Shown here one piece after another: positions 58,068 to 64,000 of a stretch of DNA of 64,000 nucleotides. The stretch's first letter is position 1. Every line of letters begins with the position of its first letter. The notes beneath the pieces were generated by a model. That model saw only the letters and a list, made by a program, of their open reading frames with translations. It had not been told where the DNA came from and made no database searches. This DNA comes from Megalopta genalis (Eukaryota > Arthropoda > Insecta > Hymenoptera > Halictidae): contig NW_027476184.1 of assembly GCF_051020955.1 (NCBI RefSeq), positions 372,001 to 436,000 on the forward strand, written 5' to 3'. The position numbers and the translations under genes were made by a program.

Positions 58068-60086
58068 TTATTCTTCCTCTGGGTCTTGGGCGACCTTTTT
58101 GTATCTGACGTACTGGGGTGTTCGGGAGATGTACAGTTCTAATGATTCCTTTTTAGAGTCTTTGGGATTGTTTGGGTTTTCGCTTGCACTTGGGTTTTCG
58201 CTTATGGGGTTTTGTTTTACTGTCACGCACTCAAGGGGAACTTTGTTCTGGGCCACTTCACTACCACTTCCACGGTCCTGGTCCTTTAAATAGAGGCAGA
58301 AGTGAGCCAAGGCACTCCAACATGCTGCGAGTAGCTGCAAGCTCCATCCGTATGCAGCGTGGAGGGCAATTCCATTGAGAATCGTACTGACTATTAATTT
58401 TACGATTCTCAGGGCTATATAGATGCCTATTATCCCTGCCATGGCCGATCCGAACTGCACGAATCCGCTCCAAATTTTCTCTCCGGTTGACTCCGCTATT
58501 TGCTGCAGTGTCTTTTCGTCCATCAGGTTGTACATCCTGATAGAATCGCTGGCGTATTGTCTTCCAGATGCCCCCTGCGCCAGTGCGTTCACGACGGCCG
58601 TCCTTTCTATCGGGAACATTATATGTTCGTTGAGTTTTTGGAGGTCCTCTTCTGTGTAGATACCTCCGCTTGCGAGATTGGATGGATCCGTATACTTCCA
58701 TGTCGAGGTGGTCAGTGGCTGTAGTGGTGGTGGTGGGGCGCTTTCCACCGGCCTCGGTGTGAATTTGTACCAAGTGCCATGGATGCGGTAGGTAGGTGGA
58801 ATTAGTTCGTTGCACGTCCTTCGTGTTCCCGTTCTCACGAGGATTCGTGTTTTGGGAGTCAGGAAGAAGGAACCGTTCCTATATGATACTGGGAGTTCGT
58901 CGAAGCAGTCGTCCGTTTTCCTGAGCGTGCACTGGACCGGCACGCACTTGACGATGTATATAACCTCGCCGGCGGGGAGGGCCATGTATCCCGGCTCCCT
59001 GGTTATTGTGGCAGCCACTTCCGCAGGTGATGTGTGTACCAAGGAAATTATATTTTTAAGTATTTGTTGTTCCGTTTGGCATTTCTGCTTCATCATATCC
59101 TTGTAGAGGGCTACGATTTGCGATTTCAGGTGTTTTTCCACATAGACGAATTTGGTGTTCACATATGTAAAAATGTCCAAATTATTTTCTTGGGGTTTTG
59201 CTATGTTTTTGAACTTTCCTTCCTTTGATGTTTCGAGAATTAGGAGTTTGGGGTGCTCCGTCTTGATCAGCGTATATCCGCACGTTTGTGTTCGGCCGGT
59301 GCTCGTCAGGGCGAACGCTGTATCGCCAGAAGTCACCGTGTAGATGGAGGCGAAGTTGTTATCTTTTGTGGTGGCTTTGATTGCCCTACCCTCGTAAAGG
59401 ACATTGTAATTATTCGTGCGGCACGGATCCTCGGGAAGGCCTGTCCAGTAAGTGTATCCATCCTCGGCGTCCATACAATATTCCTCGCTCAGGGCGCAGC
59501 GTTGTCCGTTGGGCAGGTAGAGCTGGTTGCTGTTAAGTTTGACGGGCGCTCTAAATGTCTTCAGAGTGATTTTAACAATTGCTTGGACCACCACGTTGTC
59601 CCACGTGCCGTATGGGTCACTATAGGTGGTTCCGCCGCAGGTACCGTCCTGTTTGATCGATCCTGCTAGTGTGAAACTCCGGGTTGTGGTGCTGTTTCGT
59701 TCCAAACCAATTACTTGTCCCGCGGGAGGCAGAGTCAAAATTCCAGCGTCGTGCATCGTTCTACAAATGTCCCTCGGGGTGTTTAGGATGTATTCCTGTC
59801 TTCCGTTGCTAACCACGGACGTGTGCGAGTACATCCCGCAGTGGTATATTGTTCGGTCGATTTCGACTTTGCATTGGAATGCTGGGACATCTTTGAAATT
59901 CACGAGTTGGAGCAGCTGGATCGGGACGCTTGAAGTGTTGAGTTTAGTGTCTGTATACTCACACTTGGGTTTGTTGATCGTAGAAATTGTCGAGGTGTTT
60001 AGCATGGGGCTGTTGCAGTCGTAGCCTATTAAGGCCGCGGCTGATTCCACTATTGCGACAATGATGCAGATGGTTGAGGTCTTCAT
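58068..60086 (-). other. env: Envelope-type glycoprotein region
   Basis: An internal ATG (60084-60086, residue 1304) starts a signal-peptide-like segment (MKTSTICIIVAIVESAAAL). A Cys-rich ectodomain follows with N-glycosylation sequons at 1333, 1353, 1434 and 1707, a CVPVQC motif at 1684-1689 and a Pro-rich stretch at 1753-1760. Two hydrophobic segments (about 1849-1873 and 1883-1903) and a polar tail of about 70 residues close it. It is thus a membrane glycoprotein, expected to mediate particle attachment and fusion. It does not recall the baculovirus-F-like Env of classical gypsy; the conserved GTCGGTTYSDPYGTWDNV block (1451-1468) suggests a chuvirus (Jingchuvirales) glycoprotein type, from memory and uncertain. 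It could be translated as part of the polyprotein or from a spliced message. Confidence 0.75.
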
Positions 60087-63000
60087 GATCGCGTTGCACG
60101 TAGTAAACTGGTGTCGGTTTTGTAGTTCTCCTGCGGTCATATATTGCTGCTGCTGTGGGGCTCTTCCGGTGGTGGTGGTGGTTGAGTGTGTTATGGTTTG
60201 TACATGGTGTGTTTGTGTGGGGGCGCGCTTAATCTTATCGGTATGTACTACTCGAGAACCATTCCTTATCTTAAGTCGCACGTTACAATTACCCATGCAT
60301 TCCAAGACGGTATAGGGGCCGACGTATTCGTCGTCGAATTTCCCACGTTTGGGCTCCTTGAGGAGGTAGACTCTATCTCCGACGGAAAAGGACTGCGTGT
60401 TCGTCCTCCTGTCGTAATATGCCTTCGATCTCCTTTTCGCTACGGTTAGATTGTTCCTGGCGTCTGTCAGGGTTTCTGTTATTTTAATTTGTAAATTTTC
60501 TAAGTATCTCGCGTAGGACTCGTTGGATGAGTCGTGAGCTAGGGAGTTGGCTGACGGAGTTCTTGCCAAAGATCCGAACACTAGTTCGTGTGGGGTATAG
60601 AGGGTACCTTCGTGTACGCTTGTATTATACGAAAACATTGCGAGCGGGAGCCACTCGTCCCAGTCGCCCTTGGACATGTATTGTTTGAGGTATTCGATTA
60701 ATACATGGTGCGACCTTTCGATTGAGCCATTACCTTGGGGTCTGAACGCGGTTGTTTTAAATTGATCAATTTTGAATCTTTTAGCAATATTCTTCATTAG
60801 GGAACTCAGAAAATTGGCACCTTGGTCGGTTAGGATACCTTTCGGTGCGCCGAATCGACAAATGAAATTTTTTATGAAGGTGTCTGCGATCTCGATTGCT
60901 GTTGCTGTCCGTAATGGGAGGGCCATGGAGTATTTGGTCAGGAGATCTTGGATTGTAAGGATGTAAGCATAATTTTTCGGTGATGTGGGGAGGGGGCCGA
61001 CTATGTCCATAGATATTTTCTCGAAGGATTTACCCGGTGTGTCCGTAATAGTCATGGGTTGTCGTGTTTTGTTCCTTACTAATTTTTTCCTTTGGCATGA
61101 TTCGCATGCGTTAACGAATTCCTGTACCTCTTTTTTCAATGTGGGCCAATAATATTTTTCCCGTATTCTCCTGTAGGTTTTGGTAATTCCCTTGTGTCCG
61201 GCGAAAGCGGACAGATGGTTTTCCTTCACGATAGTCAGGCGCTCACTCTCTTTGGGTATAATGACTTCGTTGCCACATGCAAAGATTTTTGTGTTGGTAG
61301 TTGCGAAAGTGTTAACTAATAATTTATAAATAGTGTGCCATGGTATATCGTCCAGTTGTGTTTTTGAGATACTAATGGAATCTAACTGCAGTTCTGTTGC
61401 TACATCTAGTATTGATTGGGACAGTTCGAGTAGGTCTTCGTAGGTTGCCAAGTGGTGTTGTGAATTTTTAATTGGGAGTAGGATTAGTCTTTTGTTACCC
61501 AGTTTTAATACTCTTGCGCGGGACAAGGTGAGGTCTGAGATTTTGGGAATTTTTCCGGCTTTAAAGAGGTCGATGGCGCCCACATCCAGCGGGTGGCCAC
61601 TGGTGGTCACGAATGCCGCGATGTTATCGTTTCTCATGATTAATCTGTCTCGTGTGTGCGTTATAGTTCTCTTTTGGGGTGACGCTGGGGGGTTGTAATC
61701 TTTGAAGATAACTTCGTCTTCGTCCGTATCAGTTTCGTCGTTGTTACTCGGGCTCGGAGTTTGTCGTCTCTCCTGAGGAGGGGAGATGGCTGGGCTGCTT
61801 ACGTGGGGAGAGGTTTCTCGCGAAGTCGACGAGTGTGGGGAGGGTGGAGAATATGGTGATGATAAGGGGGAGTCAGAGGTGGAGGGAGAGGTTGGTGATG
61901 GAATCGGAGAATAAGTTTGTTTATTAAGATTTCGGGGTTTCCTTACGGCGTCGGAAGGATCTGACGAATTTGATGTTGTTGACAGTGGGAGTACGGAAGC
62001 TGGGTTTCGAGAAAGCGCGTCTGCATTTACGTTAGCTTTGCCTGATTTGTAGGAGATTGTGTAGTCAAATTCTGCCAATTTTAATCTCCATCTCAGTAAT
62101 CGGGATGTGGGATCCTTAACTGAGTTCATCCACACGAGTGGGCGGTGGTCGGTAACAAGTTTGAATTTGTGGCCGTAAATGTATGGCCTGAAATATTGAG
62201 TGCAATATATGATGGCTAAACACTCCTTTTCTATAGTCGAGTAATTTAGTTCGGCACCATGTAGCAATCGTGACGCGTAAGCTATTGGACGGTCCCTTCC
62301 GATTTCCCCCTGGCTCAATATTCCGCCGATGGCAAATCCAGAAGCGTCCGTCGTTATGTTGAATTCTTTAGCGAAATCCGGGTATTGGAGGAGTGGCTCT
62401 GTTATTAGGATTTCGCGGAGGGTGTTAAAGGCATTTTCCTGTTCTAGATTCCACACGAATTTCGCGTTCTTTTTTAACAAAACCGTCAGGGGTTTTGAGA
62501 TTTGTGAGAATTTGGGGATGAATCTCCTGTAGTAACCTGACAGACCCAAGAATTCGCGCAAGTTTTTCGTGGATTTTGGTCGGGGAAAATTCTGTACGGC
62601 TTCTACCTTTTTCGGGCAAGGTTTTACGCCGTCTTCGCCTATAACATGGCCCAAATATGCCACTTCGCGGTGGAGGAACGAACACTTAGACGGTTGTAGT
62701 TTCAGATTGGCCTCTCGCAATCTGTCGGCCAGTTTGTAAAATTTCGCACGATGCTCCGACAGGCTGCGAGCGTAAATGACGATGTCGTCCAAATACACGA
62801 ACAATTCATTGCCCTGGAGGCCGGTGAGAATGCTGTCCATTAGGCGCTGAAACGTCGCGGGCGCGTTTCGGAGACCGAAAGGCATACGCTTGAATTCGTA
62901 GTGACCGTAAGGCGTCGAAAAAGCGGTCTTCTCGGCATCGTCGGGGTGCATCCCTATTTGATGGAAGCCACTCGCCAAGTCAAATACGCTAAAATACTTT

Positions 63001-64000
63001 GCGCTCCCCAACTGGTCGAGGATTTCCAGTATACTAGGTAGGGGGTACGCATCGGGAATAGACTTTTCGTTGATGGCGCGAAAGTCGATCACCATCCTCC
63101 ATCTTTTGTTCCCATCTGCGTCGGCTTTTTTCGGCACGACCCAGAGTGGACTATTGTATGGTGATTTTGAGGGAGCGACTATATCTTGATCCAGGAGCTC
63201 CCTCATTTGGTTGTTTATTTCTTCGCGATGGACAGGCGGGTATCGATATTGTTTAACGTGAATCGGTATTTGATCTGTAGTGACTATTTTATGTTGTACG
63301 GCATTGGTTTTCCCGAGGCGTTCCCCCGGGAGATGGAAGAGATCGTGGTTGTCTTTGAGTAATTGTTTGACGTGTTCCCGCTCCTCCTCGCCGAGATGGT
63401 CCGTACTGATTATGTCGGTGACCTTTTCATAGCGGGAGGTTGTGGAATTTAGATTATATATCGAGCTTGACTTAGTGCGTTGCAATTTAGAGGTTGGAAA
63501 ATACTTCTGCGCTTCGTTGGCATCTAAGATCTCCTCCAACTCCACCAGTTCCATGGTCGGCATGGTGAAATCTATCGGGTCGTTAGTGGTATTGACGCAA
63601 CGCACGGTCGCTTGTCCGCCGGAGTTTCTAACGCAGCAGTGAGGAATGAAAACCCCCTTCGCTACTTCGCGACGGCTCAGGTAACCATATTCTGGTCCGG
63701 TCACCTTTATTTTGATACACGCCGCGGTACGTGACTCTATTTTGCATCTTTTTTGAGTGGTAAATGGAAACTCGTTTCCCTGCCATGTTAAGGATTCGGT
63801 TCTGTATGAAATCTCCGCTCCCTGTGATAGAAATGTGGAGCCTAATATTCCGTCCGCGGAGATAGGAAATGAGTCGGCTACCACATGGAATTCGATTTTC
63901 GCGTCCGCGATCGAGATTAGCGTCGTACCGATAGTTGTGACCGCCCCGTCCGTAATCCCGGTTATATTGATAGTATCTGAAACGTTGACGACCACGTCCG
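58068..64000 (-). CDS. pol: Pol-Env polyprotein, 5' end outside window
   Basis: One open frame of about 1,976 visible codons ends in TAA at 58068, 25 bases before the polypurine tract. The first possible start inside the window is a GTG at 63995, but the frame stays open to the edge and that codon lies inside the protease, so it is not a real start. Residues below are counted from 63995. Domains in order: end of aspartic protease (1-90); reverse transcriptase (about 240-450, YLDD at 401-404); RNase H (540-665); Ser/Pro-rich acidic linker (666-775); macro-domain-like segment (776-905); integrase (915-1260); envelope-type glycoprotein (1304-1975). Pol makes and integrates element cDNA; Env would act at membranes. 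Pol and Env share one frame with no stop between them, although a spliced env message remains possible. No frameshift or premature stop is seen in the visible part. Confidence 0.95.
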   Translation of the reverse strand, partial: DVVVNVSDTINITGITDGAVTTIGTTLISIADAKIEFHVVADSFPISADGILGSTFLSQGAEISYRTESLTWQGNEFPFTTQKRCKIESRTAACIKIKVTGPEYGYLSRREVAKGVFIPHCCVRNSGGQATVRCVNTTNDPIDFTMPTMELVELEEILDANEAQKYFPTSKLQRTKSSSIYNLNSTTSRYEKVTDIISTDHLGEEEREHVKQLLKDNHDLFHLPGERLGKTNAVQHKIVTTDQIPIHVKQYRYPPVHREEINNQMRELLDQDIVAPSKSPYNSPLWVVPKKADADGNKRWRMVIDFRAINEKSIPDAYPLPSILEILDQLGSAKYFSVFDLASGFHQIGMHPDDAEKTAFSTPYGHYEFKRMPFGLRNAPATFQRLMDSILTGLQGNELFVYLDDIVIYARSLSEHRAKFYKLADRLREANLKLQPSKCSFLHREVAYLGHVIGEDGVKPCPKKVEAVQNFPRPKSTKNLREFLGLSGYYRRFIPKFSQISKPLTVLLKKNAKFVWNLEQENAFNTLREILITEPLLQYPDFAKEFNITTDASGFAIGGILSQGEIGRDRPIAYASRLLHGAELNYSTIEKECLAIIYCTQYFRPYIYGHKFKLVTDHRPLVWMNSVKDPTSRLLRWRLKLAEFDYTISYKSGKANVNADALSRNPASVLPLSTTSNSSDPSDAVRKPRNLNKQTYSPIPSPTSPSTSDSPLSSPYSPPSPHSSTSRETSPHVSSPAISPPQERRQTPSPSNNDETDTDEDEVIFKDYNPPASPQKRTITHTRDRLIMRNDNIAAFVTTSGHPLDVGAIDLFKAGKIPKISDLTLSRARVLKLGNKRLILLPIKNSQHHLATYEDLLELSQSILDVATELQLDSISISKTQLDDIPWHTIYKLLVNTFATTNTKIFACGNEVIIPKESERLTIVKENHLSAFAGHKGITKTYRRIREKYYWPTLKKEVQEFVNACESCQRKKLVRNKTRQPMTITDTPGKSFEKISMDIVGPLPTSPKNYAYILTIQDLLTKYSMALPLRTATAIEIADTFIKNFICRFGAPKGILTDQGANFLSSLMKNIAKRFKIDQFKTTAFRPQGNGSIERSHHVLIEYLKQYMSKGDWDEWLPLAMFSYNTSVHEGTLYTPHELVFGSLARTPSANSLAHDSSNESYARYLENLQIKITETLTDARNNLTVAKRRSKAYYDRRTNTQSFSVGDRVYLLKEPKRGKFDDEYVGPYTVLECMGNCNVRLKIRNGSRVVHTDKIKRAPTQTHHVQTITHSTTTTTGRAPQQQQYMTAGELQNRHQFTTCNAIMKTSTICIIVAIVESAAALIGYDCNSPMLNTSTISTINKPKCEYTDTKLNTSSVPIQLLQLVNFKDVPAFQCKVEIDRTIYHCGMYSHTSVVSNGRQEYILNTPRDICRTMHDAGILTLPPAGQVIGLERNSTTTRSFTLAGSIKQDGTCGGTTYSDPYGTWDNVVVQAIVKITLKTFRAPVKLNSNQLYLPNGQRCALSEEYCMDAEDGYTYWTGLPEDPCRTNNYNVLYEGRAIKATTKDNNFASIYTVTSGDTAFALTSTGRTQTCGYTLIKTEHPKLLILETSKEGKFKNIAKPQENNLDIFTYVNTKFVYVEKHLKSQIVALYKDMMKQKCQTEQQILKNIISLVHTSPAEVAATITREPGYMALPAGEVIYIVKCVPVQCTLRKTDDCFDELPVSYRNGSFFLTPKTRILVRTGTRRTCNELIPPTYRIHGTWYKFTPRPVESAPPPPLQPLTTSTWKYTDPSNLASGGIYTEEDLQKLNEHIMFPIERTAVVNALAQGASGRQYASDSIRMYNLMDEKTLQQIAESTGEKIWSGFVQFGSAMAGIIGIYIALRIVKLIVSTILNGIALHAAYGWSLQLLAACWSALAHFCLYLKDQDRGSGSEVAQNKVPLECVTVKQNPISENPSASENPNNPKDSKKESLELYISRTPQYVRYKKVAQDPEEE
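60153..60154 (-). promoter_or_regulatory. Candidate env splice acceptor
   Basis: On the element strand CCCCACAG lies 67 bases before the env ATG, after a C/A-rich stretch. Errantiviruses commonly make env from spliced RNA, which is the reason to look here. The site is a weak polypyrimidine context and its donor would be outside the window. Confidence 0.2.
60216..61253 (-). other. Integrase domain
   Basis: HHCC zinc finger: H927, H934, C964, C967. Catalytic core D997 (SMDIVG), D1057 (ILTDQGANF) and E1093 (NGSIERSHH) with exactly 35 residues between the last two, the canonical D,D35E. The C-terminal GPY/F module is at VGPYTV (1225-1230). It inserts element cDNA into host DNA. All key residues are intact. 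No chromodomain follows; the frame continues into the envelope region. Confidence 0.97.
61281..61670 (-). other. Macro-domain-like segment between RNase H and integrase
   Basis: Residues about 790-900 follow a macro-domain order: a strand ending NIAAFVTTSG (791-800), a GAIDLFKAG helix start (806-814), a strand KRLILLPIK (835-843), a helix of the LELSQSILDVATELQL type (856-871), a strand DSISISK (872-878) and a last helix after DDIPW. The ADP-ribose loops look lost: the Asn-Ala-Ala-Asn and Gly-rich motifs are not present. By eye this suggests a degenerate macro fold with a structural or targeting role. A comparable stretch may exist in other insect gypsy-group Pol proteins; that is from memory. 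Confidence 0.45.
62001..62378 (-). other. RNase H domain
   Basis: The DEDD catalytic set is visible: D550 (TTDAS), E589 (STIEKE), D616 (VTDHRPL) and D659 (NADALSR). It would degrade the RNA strand of the RNA-DNA hybrid and make the polypurine primer. It is followed by a Ser/Pro-rich tether with an acidic cluster near residue 756. Confidence 0.95.
62646..63278 (-). other. Reverse transcriptase domain
   Basis: Visible motifs: NSPLWVVPKK (281-290), RWRMVIDFRAIN (298-309), FSVFDLASGFHQIGM (335-349, catalytic D339), MPFGLRNAPATFQRLMD (371-387) and YLDD (401-404, the two metal-binding aspartates). LGHVIG (448-453) marks the start of the thumb. All catalytic residues are present, so the domain looks functional. 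Motif style is Ty3/gypsy. Confidence 0.97.
63726..64000 (-). other. Aspartic protease, C-terminal part
   Basis: Residues 48-54 (ADGILGS region) match the conserved DG(I/V)LG motif near the end of retroviral-type proteases, preceded by hydrophobic beta-strand-like segments. The catalytic D-T/S-G motif is not in the window. The enzyme would cut the Gag and Pol polyproteins during particle maturation. Confidence 0.75.

Larger units (their letters stand above)
57067..64000 (-). mobile_element. Ty3/gypsy LTR retrotransposon with env, 5'-truncated by window edge
   Basis: An LTR, a polypurine tract and a Pol-Env reading frame lie in the order expected for the 3' end of a minus-strand element. The Pol domain order (protease, RT, RNase H, integrase with a GPY/F module) is that of Ty3/gypsy (Metaviridae) rather than Copia. 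The presence of an envelope-type gene makes it errantivirus-like in organisation. The reading frame is intact over its visible length and the LTR ends are perfect, so the insertion looks young. The 5' LTR, primer-binding site, gag and the start of pol lie to the right of 64000. Confidence 0.95.

Noticed and set aside
58261..58815. 184-codon minus-strand frame overlapping the env end
   Set aside because: It is out of frame with env and low-complexity in parts; most likely a shadow, although errantivirus-like accessory frames cannot be fully excluded.
58099..63642. Short plus-strand reading frames opposite Pol-Env
   Set aside because: They are shadows of the long minus-strand frame, without domains or support of their own.
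63993..63995. GTG as the start of the Pol reading frame
   Set aside because: The frame is open to the window edge and the codon falls within the protease domain, so the true start lies beyond 64000.

Overview
The window has two unrelated parts. Positions 1-57066 (89%) are one unbroken simple-sequence array built from variants of a 7-bp unit. Positions 57067-64000 are the 3' end of a long terminal repeat (LTR) retrotransposon of the Ty3/gypsy group, on the minus strand, inserted into the array. No rRNA, tRNA, CRISPR array, bacterial-type operon or host gene was recognised. The organism is a eukaryote with large satellite blocks. An env-bearing Ty3/gypsy element with this Pol style points to an arthropod, most likely an insect; the species cannot be named from this sequence.

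Satellite. Nearly all of it reads as five heptamers, GAACAAC, GAAGAAC, AAACAAC, AAGCAAC and CAGCAAC, plus rare signpost variants such as GATGAAC, GGACAAC, GGAGAGC, GAAGTAC and GATCAAC. At every landmark checked from base 13 to base 57007, units start in the same 7-nt phase. The main units have no T on the plus strand. Because 7 is not a multiple of 3 and the main units make no stop codon, all six frames stay open for kilobases; the huge reading frames here are by-products, not genes. Units are arranged as pure runs (up to 177 identical AAACAAC), 14-bp and 21-bp compound repeats, and kilobase-scale duplications with offsets of about 1.3, 2.3, 5.1 and 13.6 kb. The left part (to about 24 kb) is marked by GATGAAC and CAGCAAC modules. 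The right part is marked by AAACAAC tracts and GGACAAC clusters.

Retroelement. A 964-bp LTR (57067-58030) with 9-bp terminal inverted repeats abuts the array. A polypurine tract follows, then one long minus-strand reading frame that ends 25 bases from the tract and runs off the right edge. It encodes, in order, the end of an aspartic protease, reverse transcriptase (YLDD), RNase H, a Ser/Pro-rich linker, a macro-domain-like segment, integrase (HHCC zinc finger, D,D35E core, GPY/F module) and, in the same frame without a stop, an envelope-type glycoprotein with its own signal peptide and C-terminal membrane segments. Gag, the protease active site, the primer-binding site and the 5' LTR lie beyond the window. 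A paralogous copy of the AAACAAC tract at 43.7 kb has no insertion, so the element probably arrived after the 13.6-kb duplication.
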